Origin: Nyssa sinensis
Taxonomy: Eukaryota > Streptophyta > Magnoliopsida > Cornales > Nyssaceae
NCBI GenBank assembly: GCA_008638375.1
Contig: CM018046.1
Location: 1,102,501 to 1,166,500 of the forward strand
Direction of reading: 5' to 3'
Length of the DNA stretch: 64,000 nt
Part shown: positions 36,454 to 54,740 of the stretch, one piece after another
Numbering within the stretch: position 1 is the first letter of the stretch
Layout: every line of letters starts with the position of its first letter
Notes under the pieces: model-generated
What the model was told of the DNA's origin: nothing
Database searches by the model: none
The model's input: the letters and a program-made list of their open reading frames with translations, nothing else
Translations under genes and position numbers: made by a program

Positions 36454-36740
36454 ATGAAAGAAGAAGAGGAAGATGATGCTAAATTTCATGATAGACTTGA
36501 AGATTGGGATAGTAAAAATCATCAAATCATCACTTGGTGTCGTAGTACTCAATACCTTTCATTCATAATCAATTTGGTCGTTTTGAAACAACAAATGAAG
36601 TATAAGATTTCTTGGCCAACATATACACAATTGCATATCTAGCTCACCAATATCAATTATAGAATACTCTTCATTGCATGAAACAAGAACCTAGATAGCT
36701 TATCAATGACAATATCAATATCAATATCAAATGTATTTTG
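36454..36740 (+). pseudogene. Copia gag fragment (block copy 1)
   Basis: LEDWDSKNHQIITWCRSTQ followed in a shifted frame by QFGRFETTNEVWDFL, and then YTIAYLAHQYQL and LHCMKQEP. This matches the UBN2-type gag of plant copia elements (WxxKNHQIITWFRNT...QFGxFDxAKEVWD...LHxMRQEPG). Frameshifted and dead. The paralogous copy is at 60284-60570. Confidence 0.75.
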
Positions 36741-36979
36741 TATTGAGACCATCTAGCACTATTAGAACCTTTGTGGAAAAATAGTGGTGATACCTCTAAA
36801 TTTACCACATATCGAGATCATTTGAGACATATACAATTCCTCAAAAAATGTAAAACACTTGTTCCATACATTTATATATAGTATAGATAGATCTAGATAT
36901 AGATAAAATAACACAATGTCTACAAATATGAGGCAATTGTTAAATAACTATGTAGAAAAAATATATTAATTCATATCTC

Positions 36980-43253
<6,274 letters not shown>

Positions 43254-43940
43254 TACCAGTTGTGTATTAGATTCCTGAGAAACAATACTAGTCTAATAAA
43301 TAAATAAACAATCTCAATTTTATAAGAAGAAAAAAAACATATTTCCAAATAAGACAAGATATTTAAGGTATTTTTTTATTGTCCTTCTTTTTCTTTACTG
43401 TTAGCAAAAGATTGATCAGTCTCATTGGGTTTTTTATTTGTTTTTTCAATCTCTTAATCAAATTTTTTTTTTATACAGCCACGTAGAAAAATGTTAGATT
43501 GATAAAAAAAAATAAAAATAAAAAAAGAAAAGTAGAGATTTAGAGAAGAGAGAGAAAAAAGAATGCGTGGAATCTAACAGCCACGTTAATACCTTGTATT
43601 TTCTTTGGTGTATTTTTAATTTAGTGAGCCTAGCATTTTTAGAGGTGCAATTCAGCGGTCCGAGCTCAGATTAAAGCATATCAAAACTCAATTCAAGCAT
43701 AGCAACAGCGAACCCAAACTGGCCCAGACCCAATCTTGAATCCTAAAAAGTTAATCTGAACTTATCGCAAATTAAAATATGTTAATAATCACACTAAACC
43801 TGAAACCAAACCCGACTATGCTTAGTAGAAAATTATTTTTTATTTTAAATTAGCAAGCATATATAATACTTGGCAAAGGCAATTGCAAAAGGCATACCCA
43901 AAATGGTGCCCAAGGCACCGTCTAGGAAGAAAAAAAAAGA
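43254..43940. other. Upstream region of lectin kinase A
   Basis: Probable promoter and 5' UTR of the kinase gene (reading leftward). A purine-rich stretch lies at 43498-43562. No individual element can be assigned. Confidence 0.4.
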
Positions 43941-44432
43941 GGATAAATTATATTTATCTTTCTTCATATTTTTGACAATTATACTAATATCGTATGATGT
44001 TTCTATAATTTTATTGACTTTTTCTACTTTACTTGATAATATACAAATACTTTCCCTCTAATCAAAATGACAAAACTGTCCATTTTATTATTTTTTATAT
44101 TTTTAAAATTTTAACCAGTTTTTTCTAACATTTTTAAAAGATTTTTTTTATTTTTTATATAAAAATAAATTTAAAGTAAAATAACTTATTTTTATTTTAT
44201 ATAAAAATAAATTTAAGATTTTAATTAATATTTATTTAGAAAATGAAAAAAGAATTAAAAAAGGTCAAAATTAAAAAATTAAAATATATATATATATATA
44301 AAAGGGTAGTTTTGTGATTTTGAAAAAAACAATTGACTAGAGGTAATATTTATATAATGTCAAGTAAGTAGGTGAAGTTAGTATAATTCAGAAATCTTAA
44401 AGGATGTTAATATAATTGTCAGAAATCTAATG
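43941..44432. repeat. GGTAAATTAY-type dispersed repeat, copy 3
   Basis: It starts GGATAAATTATATT and contains CAAAATGACAAAACT, TATAAAAATAAATTTAA and TTAGTATAATT, the same sequence of words as the copy at 30141-30574. The right end is poorly preserved. Non-coding. Confidence 0.6.
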
Positions 44433-45252
44433 CCGGCTCTAGCATAAAGCAAGTAAAGTGATTGCTTTACGCCCTACTTATGATGAAAGTCCCAAACTTT
44501 GTGTATATTTATAGTACATTTATATTAAAAGTAGAAGTATAAGCTACATAAAACTCTAAACCTTATACAAAAAAATGCCCCATATTCCATAAATATTTGT
44601 ATTAAAAATAAAAGTATAAGGTGCATAAAACACTCAACTTTATAAAATAAAAAAAAAAGGCTTCATATCCCATAAATGTCAAAATTAACAATTTTTTTTC
44701 ACCAATAATATCTTGTACAGAAAAAAGATAAAAACCATAAAAATTAAATAAAAAAAATTTGAACCATTCGTAATAAATACAACCAATTCATAACTCATCT
44801 CTTTCACATCTACTCGCTATCTCTTTGTCTTTCTCTCCCTCAAGGCTCTTTCTTTCTCTAATCTCTCTCAATCTTTCTAATTAACTTAAGCAGCATATAA
44901 CATTCTCTCAGTTTTGAAATGTCAGGAGAAGAGAGAATCAAATTACTATCTATCTCAATTTTTTTTTCCTACCATGGTAAGTCTGTCATTTTTTTTTCTT
45001 TTATCATATATTATTTGTCTAATTTTACTTAAAAATAAACTAAAATAATTCAATTGTGAAGATTTTTTATTGTCTATTTTGTAATTTTTAATTTTTAAAT
45101 TTTTTATAATCTATTTTCTATTATCATATGTGTATGCTGATGGATTTATGAAAGTAGGGTTTTTTTTTTTGGGTAAGTAGAGTTATGATTTAATTGAAAT
45201 AGAAATTCTTAAATAGATAAGAAAATAAAAATATAGGTAAGCCAAAAAAGAG

Positions 45253-45475
45253 TAATGCTATCCATACCATAAAATTTTAACAAATTTTCTTACTTGCTAA
45301 CGTGGCTATTCGGGTGCTAGTCAGTTAAATCTCTTGGTATATACGGGTGCTAGTCAATTAAACATTTTAGTGCTAGTCAATTAAGCCTCTTAGACTCACC
45401 TGACATGACTAGCACCAAGAGGCTGAATTCACTAGCACCAAGAGCTGGTAAAATGTTAAGGTAATAATAGTATTA
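45253..45475. mobile_element. Small MITE with 29-bp terminal inverted repeats
   Basis: The left end TAATGCTATCCATACCATAA and the reverse complement of the right end TAATACTATTATTACCTTAA match at most positions over 29 bases. Inside, GTGCTAGTCAATTAA recurs three times and then appears inverted as TGAATTCACTAGCACC, so the whole can fold. 223 bp, non-coding. Confidence 0.7.
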
Positions 45476-45891
45476 TTGGCCAAAAAAATGTGTATAAAAA
45501 AACTTATTATAATACAATACAATTTAAAAAATATATATTAAAAAACATGAACACAAAAAAAAGGTAGGCACATGGAGATAAATTCTGGGGAAACAAAAAA
45601 AATTGCATAAATAAAAGAGATTTTATAATTTTAAAAAAACAAGTTGAAAATTAAGTTTTTAGTAACTAAGAACTAATGCTTAATTTGTTTGCAAAAAAAA
45701 TTAAATAATTTTATTACTTATAATTCTTTTATATTAATAAATTTATTTAAAATTGTCATTTTAAGTTTCAAATTCTTTGAGCTAAGTCCCTAAGAGACGG
45801 TGAGCGTAATTTATCACCAAAAAAAAAAACAGAAAAAATACCCATTAATAATACATATACTTCCAATGATGTCAACCCTCGAGTCCAGATT

Positions 45892-46127
45892 GGGTGCTCT
45901 CATTTGAAGACTAGTTTGGAATTATGGTTTTGTTTGATTGTGATGATGGGTGCTCGCATTTGAAGACTAGTTTTGAATTATGGTTTTGTTTGATTGTGAT
46001 GATGGATGCAATGATGGGTGCTCGCATTTGAAGACTAGTTTGGAATTATGGTTTTGTTTGATTGTGATGATGGGTGCTCGCATTTGAAGACTAGTTTTGA
46101 ATTATGGTTTTGTTTGATTGTGATGAT
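45892..46127. repeat. 56-bp minisatellite, four units in an alternating pattern
   Basis: Units are at 45892-45947, 45948-46015, 46016-46071 and 46072-46127. Each begins GGGTGCTC(T/G)CATTTGAAG and ends TTGATTGTGATGAT. Units 1 and 3 have CTAGTTTGGAATT while units 2 and 4 have CTAGTTTTGAATT, so the array is two copies of a dimer. Unit 2 has an extra 12 bases (GGATGCAATGAT). Confidence 0.95.
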
Positions 46128-46239
46128 GGGTCTGCATCAAGCAAGCTAAATTAATGCAAGAAAAATTGGTTACGTTGTAATTAAAGTACGTTTACAATAT
46201 GAAAATTTTGCATCAAGAAAATTCTTGGAAGCAAGCTGA

Positions 46240-46940
46240 TGTACCAAAAATATACTTCCAATCGGAACCTGACATGTGTCTAGCCTAGATTATACAAACT
46301 TGTCAAAAAAGTATACCGAGATTATATCATCTCGGCACATTCAACAATAATCTAAGTTCCTTCTTAAAACCACCGAAGTCGCTTCCAAACAACATCGGAA
46401 TACCGATGTCGTAATGATGGGACAACCATTTACAAAAAAACTATGACATGGGTCGTCATGATGAAATTACTGCCGCCTGACAGACGGCAAAGTCTAGCTC
46501 TGCCTAAAGACGAAATTAAGTCCTAGCCCTACTTCGCTGTAAACTCAGTGATGAACAGTGACATAAAGATATCATGATGAAATTGCCTCCACCTGCATAG
46601 GCACTAAAAACAAAGCTCCATCAACCTATAAATACACTGAGAAAGGTATGTACAAAGGATCGGATTTTGATTAACAAAAAGAAAGATATTATTACATCAA
46701 GTGAGATTTTCTACTTCATCTCATTTAACCATCGGAGCGGCTACCCACCGGAGCCCTCCCTGGTGGCTTTCTGATCTTATTTCTTCGCAGGTTTATTCAC
46801 AGCGACGGTTAAATTCTCGACGAGCCAAAAACTGCAGCATCACAAGCGAAATTAATGTAAATCAAAACCTAATTTTATACGTTGACTTCATTATACATGG
46901 TAACATTGGATCCTCGAATTCAAAAACTTCAGTCATAACA
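46240..46940 (+). mobile_element. Solo-LTR-like piece of Tat-type gypsy style
   Basis: It starts near TGTACCAAAAATA and has a TATA box at 46627-46634. It ends in a region with CATCGGAGCGGCTACCCACC, GGAGCCCTCCCTGG and CTTCGCAGGT. In plant gypsy elements of the Tat/Athila side, a similar 'cggag...ccgccggag...cttgcaggt' order marks the U5 end. The right limit (about ATAACA near 46940) is uncertain and no internal region follows. Confidence 0.45.
46627..46634 (+). promoter_or_regulatory. TATA box of the LTR-like piece
   Basis: TATAAATA in a relatively GC-balanced context, followed by ACACTGAGAAAGG. It fits the U3/R boundary of an LTR. Confidence 0.4.
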
Positions 46941-46954
46941 ACAGGTCTTCCACG

Positions 46955-47000
46955 GCAGAACTAGATCGTAAACAATGGCAGAACTAGATCGTAAATGATA
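46955..47000. repeat. Short direct repeat next to the LTR-like piece
   Basis: GGCAGAACTAGATCGTAAA occurs twice, starting at 46954 and 46978, with only ACAAT between the copies. Confidence 0.7.
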
Positions 47001-47231
47001 AAATTAGGGGAGAAAATTTAAAATTTAATATGTCTCTTATACAAATATTAATATAATTTTGATATTGAACAAGTTTTTGAACTGGTCATCTAATGAAACT
47101 CATGAGTTCCATTGCTATATATACAGTATACTCTCTCTATATATATATATATAAATATAAAATGTAATGCCTGCAAGATTCAAGGCAATTGTTAAATAAT
47201 TGAATCAGAGAAAGATAGAAACTCCCATCAC

Positions 47232-50200
47232 TTATCGTGCTTCCATTATAGAAATGGACAAATCATTTTGTGAATAAGCTTTCGATTTGTTTTCAGTTGA
47301 AGTTGACTCAGATGCACTTCTTCCCGTGAAAAATGCAGGTTGTTTTGGAGCAGGCAAAGGCATAGTTTCATTGCTAAGCATAGAAATTACATCTGCCACG
47401 GTCGGCCTATCCGTTGCACTCTCTTGTACACATAAAAGAGCCACATGGATGGTTCTCAACAATTGATGTTCGGTACATGAATTGCCTAGTGTTGGATCCT
47501 TTAACTCCATTGCAGTCCCTTCTTTCCATGGCTCCCATGCCTGGCATGATGTCATTTTCATTTTCATTTTCATTTTCATGCTCTGCTTTTTATTGTATAT
47601 GCCAATGATTTGCTTGATAAAAATGCAATTAAATTAAATTCCTTAAACATACTTACATATCCAATGAGGTTGAGCGGACGGTCAAAATGATAGAAACTAG
47701 TATTTCTCTTGCCACTCAAAATTTCCAAGATCAGGACTCCAAAACTAAAGACATCAGAATTTACTGAAAAAGTTCCTTCCATGGCATATTCAGGAGACAT
47801 GTAACCACTGTATCCAATAATTGAAAAAACTTCCTTAGTTTATCAAGAAATAAACAATATGTAAGGCTTGAAACTTCAATCCATCAAGAAAGAGAGCTTA
47901 CTTACTACGTTCCCACAACCCTCTTAGTAATTGCTTCTGTTTCATTTTGCTTGAAAATTTTTGCCATACCAAAATCAGATATCTTAGGGTTCATGTTTTC
48001 ATCTAATAATATGTTGCTAGCTTTTAAATCCTGATGAATCACTTTCAATCTTGAGTATTTATGAAGGTAAAGCAATCCTTGAGAAATCCCTTCAATGATA
48101 TTGAAACGTTTTCTCCAATCTAGTAGCTCCTTCTTAGCTGAGTCTATGTCAAAAAAAAAAAAAGTAATTACTAGCTTAGATGTTGGTCATGAGATTAAAA
48201 ACAAATTGAATTTTTTGTAAACTGAGAAAAATAGAAAAGATTAGATATACAACATACCAAAGAGGAAGAAGTCCAAGCTCCTGTTGGGCATGTACTCATA
48301 AATTAACATCATTTCTCCTCCATGGATGCAACACCCCAACACCCGTACAAGATTCATATGTTGGAGTTTGGCAATAAGTACAAGTTCATTCTTGAACTGC
48401 ACAAGTCCTTGCCCTGATGTTTTTGAAAGCCTTTTAATTGCTATTTCTCGCCCATCAGAGACGCTTCCCTATTATAATGATCTACATGTCATTCATAATA
48501 TTCACAAAAACTAATCAAATGTTATTTGACAGGATTTCCAGATTACCTTGTAAACAGGTCCAAAACCACCCTCTCCAAGTTTATTTTCATTTGAGAAATC
48601 ATTTGTGGCTGCAACAATTGAAGCAAAGCTAAACATCTTCAAATCATGACCTTCCCTCCCTCCATTTTCAATCTCATTCGCATTGTTAAAGCTGTCTAAT
48701 GATGTCAACTCATGTAAATACTGTTGTTGCCATTTTTTCTCCTCCCCTACAAGCAGGAACTCAGTTAGTGCCACTAACCACTCACAAGTAAATTTAGTAT
48801 ATAACTAAGTCTGGGAATATATGTGTGTATATGATGTGCTAACTGTAGGACATATACCTTCTCTTCTATGCCTGTTGATCCTTAAATAGCAGAACAAGCC
48901 CAGCAAAAGCATAAGTAGAGAAATAGCTACAGCAATGATTAACCATATCCACCACCTTGTTTCCTGCATAAATATCATTTTGTTAAATAATCGATTACCA
49001 TTTGCTGAAAAATTCATGTACTATCTTGTATCTACATACTTCTAGAATGCAATGCTCTATAGTCACAAAAAATAATCACAAATTTAGTTGTTATTTGAAA
49101 CCCCTTTTTTATTAATCCTCTGTATTTATCCTTAACTTCCCCAACTTTCCTATTCAATGATCAATCTTTGGATGAGTTTTGGAATATGCTAATCTGCCCA
49201 GAGCTGCACTTATCCCATAGGTCAGCTTGAGTCACACAGATGTCTTCACAGGGTAAAAAAATGAAAACACAAGTTGCTCCAATTGGGCCCTTTCTGAATT
49301 TTTTCGTTTTATTGTTTTTTTTTTTTATTTTATAATGTGGTAGATTTAGATGTCTAAATCGGAATTGAATTGCAGGCCAAATATTTGAATGTATATGTTG
49401 TTTAGCGTGAGACTGAGTATAAAGGTATCATTGCAATAAAAATCTGTTTTTTAGAGGGAAAGGAGTGACCCCAAACCAGAAATGATCGACGAAGAACCAT
49501 GGACACTTGCAAAAGCTAAGGAGTAAAATAGCTGAATTTCAGAAGCTAAAAGACACTCTTCTCAAGCCAGAAAAGCATGAATGTTAAAAGCCATATAATG
49601 AATCTGACCTGTACAGTACCAAATAAAATTTTGAAAAATCTCCAAAATGAATTGTGAACCTTAATTTTGGGTTTTGCTCAAGCCAGAGAGTTTTATATGG
49701 CTGCTGATCTTTTGCGCTGCATATCCCTATCTTCTCTTTCAGAGCTTTAGAAATTTATAAATTTCTGGTAACTATTGGAAGTGGCCAAGGGAGCTGCTAT
49801 AAAAAGCCATTCAAATTGGCTAAATTCATGACTTAAAAACATGAAGGGAAAACGCTCATCGTTGTTGTGATCTTCCAGCCATCATTTCTAAATTTCCTTG
49901 AAACAGAATCACCTTTAGTCCAACCAGCCCTTCGTTGTGGCTGAATTGGTAGCTATAGAGATGTTCCTCTGTTAGTAGTCCCAAGCAATTCCCAGACATG
50001 GATCTACAGAATTTCTATTATCAGTAAGGGATCCCGTCAGCAGTAGTGGCCCAAAACTCTTGGGATTGGGGTTTTATTTGCATCTTAGTTCTCTTGTGGG
50101 CATAATATCAACTTGTATATCTCAATTCGCTGCAATTACTCTGCTGGAAGGTTATAATCAATCTCATTGTGCCTGAACCTGATTTAACTTATCATCAGTT

Positions 50201-51066
50201 TATTTGCGATAATTTCTTTTTTATTGTATCAAGGTTTTGGATGTCCAAAGCTTTTTGCTTGCAGGTTTTTTGTTGGCTTACTACGGTTGGAAGTTTAGTC
50301 AAGATGATAGCTTAACATGGCTTAATTCAGTTTTGTAATCAAAGGAACCAACTAGGAATGTACCGACGAGAGAATGTTTACCATAGAAGACCCAAATCTG
50401 AAGCAGGGCTTTTAAAGCAGTAAAATTGTGTGAGATGGTCTTTGAATGTCTTGCACTTTGCCAATTGTACATGCCTATATATTAACATGTTGTCTAATAG
50501 GTTTAAGCAATCTTATCCAGTCTAGATAATTTGAAAGTGTTTGGAAAGAGAAAATAAATAACAGCTCAACCAAGTCACCACAGTAGGGATTATTGCCTCA
50601 TAAGTTTGAAGTTGTGGCTTTAATTTTCTGTATTAAGTGTGTGTGTGTGTGTATCAAAAGGAAAATTTACAGATATATGCTGGGCAATTGGAATTAGGGA
50701 ACCTGAATCAGAAGCCCATCATGTACAGTTTACCCATGTGGGAAACTCAATCCAGTTCAAACTATAATTCAGAAATGGAGATAAAATGGACTTACCTTTG
50801 GATGAATTGCCTCGTACCAGAACATAGATGATCATGCTATTAGGGTTATTATCTTCACGATGCACCAAATTACCACTCCAAATTATACAACCTGTTCCAT
50901 TGCTATTGTTGATAAAGCCAAGACAAGTGCAATCGTTCCAGCACCTTTCCATACAATCACTAAGACTAAAGCTAGAATTGTCATTACTGCCAGAGTTGCC
51001 TACAAAATATCCTCTTCTTTGCTCAAACCTGTCATTATGGCCCCTGCAATCTGGCACCAGGGAATT
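47232..51066 (-). pseudogene. G-type lectin S-receptor-like kinase B, lectin part cut off
   Basis: A paralogue of kinase A with the same exon plan on the minus strand: exon 1 remnant 51066-50796, transmembrane exon 48963-48858, then 48746-48547, 48468-48258, 48143-47906, 47807-47657 and 47540-47232. Exons of 200, 211, 238 and 151 nt match kinase A exactly. Only the PAN/apple end of exon 1 survives (CRGHNDRFEQ, CMERCWNDCTCLGF). The first 320 or so codons are absent and duplicated-block DNA starts there. The transmembrane exon is 106 nt against 96 and breaks the frame with the exon 1 donor phase, apparently by one base. The catalytic loop reads HQD, not HRD, while DFG and SPEYAMEG are kept. The C-terminus is intact (ISIMEAR). 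A full receptor cannot be made; a kinase-only transcript remains possible. Confidence 0.9.
48964..50795 (-). other. Intron 1 of lectin kinase B
   Basis: The first 200 bases (to about 49150) are homologous to intron 1 of kinase A near 38680-38880. The rest is unique non-coding DNA without recognised elements, apart from a short (TG)n at 50637-50652. Confidence 0.7.
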
Positions 51067-51685
51067 GGCCACCCGTATCTTTGACATGCTAAACGTTTAA
51101 TAAAGTATTAATGAGTGACTTAGTTTAATTAGTCCCTCATTTCAAGTCAAACCTTTCCTATTAAGAGATGTTGAAATTAGTCTTTTAATTTAGTCATGAG
51201 GTGAGTTGAGTTATTTTTCACTTGTTTATGTGATTTATTATTTAATTAATTGATTGATTGTAATTTTTATCTTTTCTTTAAAAAATAAATTACATTGCAT
51301 TGTGGAGCATTATTGGTATTGATATTTCTTTTATAAACTAAGAGTCATATTATATATAATAGATTTTTTTACTCCTAAATACAAGATCGTAAAGTTTTAA
51401 TAAAAATTAATTAAATTTTTTTTATATATATACATATTATTTTTTCTTGCAATGTGTGAATTTTTATCGCTTATTTTTCACTGTCCGACACAAAATTATA
51501 GGACTTGTTATAATAAATATATATGAATTTCAGTACCTTGTGTTGGAGTACAGTAATGTATGGTATTACGCTAAACAAAAGTAATGAGGATTTTTTTAAA
51601 AGAATTCTCATTCGTAAATACAGACCCGTGATCCTACATATACATATATTTATTAGAGTAGAATCCATTAGATTGTGTACATAAG

Positions 51686-51689
<4 letters not shown>

Positions 51690-51717
<28 letters not shown>
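51690..51717. repeat. (TA)n microsatellite
   Basis: Counterpart of 31626-31664 in the other block copy, but shorter. The tract changed length after the duplication. Confidence 0.9.
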
Positions 51718-51720
<3 letters not shown>

Positions 51721-52336
51721 TTAAAAAAACTCCTTTTGTGGCGTCACTTTAAACAAAAAATGACTTCAGATGAAGCTAGGCGAAAATTTAGAATAAAATA
51801 AACTTGGCATATTTTCACTTAATGAGGTTATATCAGTCAACATAAGATTTCTTCATCAATGCCCAGGGTCAAATCTTGTTGGGAGTTTTCCTTGAAAATG
51901 ATGGATGCAGATTTAATGCTTGATTATTAATGAATGGGGCTACTGCTACTCGTACTCCTTTCTCCTACTCCTTTCTTTTAAATTGTTATTAACGTTAGCA
52001 GCCATATCTATATAACTGTAACTGATAATGACTAACCCTGATTAATCAATTTTCATATTTGTTGAACATTTATAGATTTCTTGGTCATCAAATTTTCTTT
52101 TTTAAAATCATTCGAGTTTGGAGTTTCTCTCTTTCAAAAAAAAATTGAGATTCTTCATTTCTCTCAAGAGTATATGATGGACACATATTAAAATTGTAAT
52201 ATATTTTATATGATGATAAAATAGTCTTTCACGTGCTTGTGATAGAAATATGGAAACACCTGAACCGATAAACAGCTACTTGTATTGACTATTGTTGTTG
52301 TTATTAATTATATATAGCTTGGAAAAACATTTACAG

Positions 52337-52668
52337 GATGAGGACATATTTGATTGAAGGGTTCTGTTGCCACACCCATAATGCTGCATGGCATACACTA
52401 CACAACATTATTTGTGGAACTGCTGCCAAAATTGATGCATACTTGGATGCTGTTCGGAATTGCCTAAAATGTGAAGTCACTATATACCATGGTAGAGATG
52501 ATGAACTCATTCCAGTTGAATGCAGCTACAATGTACAGTCCAGAATTCCCCGTGCCCAGGGTTAAGGTTATCGAAAAGAAAGACCACATTACCATTGTTG
52601 TTGGAAGACAGAAGGACTTTGCCAGGGAGCTTGAGGAAATTTGGAAAAACTCCAGGGGTTCTAATTAA
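52337..52668 (+). pseudogene. Detached copy of BODYGUARD exon 4, frameshifted
   Basis: Nearly identical to 32263-32593, including the splice acceptor before GATGAGGAC. It is 332 nt against 331: one A is added within CGTGCCC(A)GGGTTAAGG at about 52558, so the frame ends soon after SRIPRAQG. The catalytic His region (KKDHITIV) is only reached in another frame. The upstream exons are not present in this copy, so no functional hydrolase can result. Confidence 0.93.
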
Positions 52669-54159
52669 GACATCTCTTTGCCACCCAATAGCACAGAAGA
52701 TGTGAAGCACCAAGCCATGCATTATAAAGTCCTACATATCCAACCAAAACATGGATAAAGATAGTCCCAAATTGGCAAGTTTTCTACTTCTCTTGATGAA
52801 GCCTTTGTTAGCCCCTGTGAAATATAACCAATCAATGCTGGGGTCTGAATGCTTCATATCATGTTGGTTTGATAAGGGAGAGAGAAAAAAAAAACTAAAA
52901 CTTGAGATATCCTTTTTCACTTATTAATTATTTTAGAATATATGCTTGGTCTTCACATATATGAACATTTCTTGTTTTTTTATTACATTTTTCTTGAATT
53001 AATTGTATTGCCAGTTTGCCACTCTTATCAGTTGGAGGCAATAAATCTTGGTCACGTTAATGCACTGCAATCCATGCCGCAGACTTACAGCGGTACTCTC
53101 ATTAATGCACGAAGAATAACTGACGCGGCTAGTCACCTCTTTTGAGCTGTTTCTTCCCCAAACACCACTATTGGTCACCTTCTTGTATAACTGAATTTAA
53201 TTTTTCTTCCTCCACTATTATATATATATATATATATATATTTCTTTTCAAGTGCTAGCTGGTGAGGTGACAATTTTTTTTTCCAGCTATTTAAGTTTGG
53301 GGAAATTAAGCCCATTGACCACAAAGAAAAATGATAAACAATTTGACACGATAAAGAAAAAGGACATAATACAATTAATTCATGACTATTTATTTTTAAG
53401 AAGGCCTTGAACTTTCTTTGTGGTTTTCTTATTTCAGTAACTTGACAGGAATGTCTTGCATCTGAAACCTCAAATGTATAATGTATATATAATCATAATA
53501 CATTATACATACTGTTATGCAAACGGCACGCTTTTTCAAAGGACATGAACCCATCCCACATAAAAGAGCAAATTAACTGACGTGGAAAAAATTTTGCAGG
53601 GCAAGATGAATGGTGAGATTACTACGGCAATTCTTATAAGATCACGAACAAAATAACTTTGATTACCGAGGAATATTGGTGACAGCTACTCTGATTGTTA
53701 AGTCAGACTGCGGCTGATGAAAATATAAAAAGGGAACTTGCTGCAATTGAATTAGTATTTTAGTGGTACTTTGGCTTTTCTTATGGTAGACTAGTTATCC
53801 TGAAGAATGGAATCCTTAATGGAGTGAAATACAAAGATTTTCATGTTGAATTGATAAGCTCTAAGTTACAGTTTCTATATTGAAGTCTACTTTTCATCAT
53901 TTTGATGAAAATCACAAGTATCAGAGGTCTAGAGTCAATTAATATATAAGGTACCGCATTGAAACACCTATTCACATTGAGGACTCTAGTCTAGGAATTT
54001 ATTCTGTTTCAAAGCTTTGAAAAAAAGGGAGACTGATCTAAAGCCCTGGAGATAAAATAGTTCAGTGTTGTCACCCTTCCGTTCATGCTCTGCACATCTT
54101 TCTTTGTTTGTTCATGCTCTACACATCTTTCTTTGTTTGTGGCGATCTCATATTAATAA

Positions 54160-54740
54160 GAGTGCTAATCTGTGCAAGGTCTACTTCAATGCCACGATGG
54201 GATACAATAAAACCCATAAATTTTCCCTCTAAAACCCATAAAATACATTTTAAGGGATTCAATTTCATCATATGCTATCACAAAATTTTGGAAGTTTGAG
54301 AAAAATGTTGAATGTGATCCCCCTTTTAGTACTTTTGACCTACATATCCTCTATGTAAATTTCCATGGTATTGCTAATATGATCTCAAAACAATTTTTTT
54401 AACCAAGCTCTAATAAATTGCACCCGCGTTCTTAAGACCAATGACATGACCTTGTAACAATAAAGGCTACATTCTGTTATGAAGGTGGTCTTCTCTTGAT
54501 CTGGAGGGTACATCATAATATGATTATATCATGAGTAGGCATCCATAAAAAGGAGAAGGTCATGTCCAGTTGTTGCACCCATAAGCTGGTCAATCCTGGG
54601 TACTAGAAAATTATCCTTTCGGTATGCTTTTATTGAGGTTGGTGTAGTCTACATAAACCTTCCATTTTTCATTCTTTTTTTTCTCGCCAAAATAGTGTTA
54701 GAAAGTCAATCAAGATAGTAGACTTCTCTGATCATGTCAA
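54160..54740 (-). pseudogene. Ty3/gypsy reverse transcriptase fragment (block copy 2)
   Basis: Duplicate of 34018-34590, with the same decayed motifs (VPRIDQLMGATTGHD, GKFMGFIVSHRGIEV). An extra 38-bp repeat of GTTCATGCTCT(A/G)CACATC at about 54080-54140 is unique to this copy. Confidence 0.83.

Noticed and set aside
47576..47800. Alternative starts within kinase exons read as separate small genes
   Set aside because: Exon frames joined by splice sites match the paralogous receptor kinases; they are exons, not independent genes.
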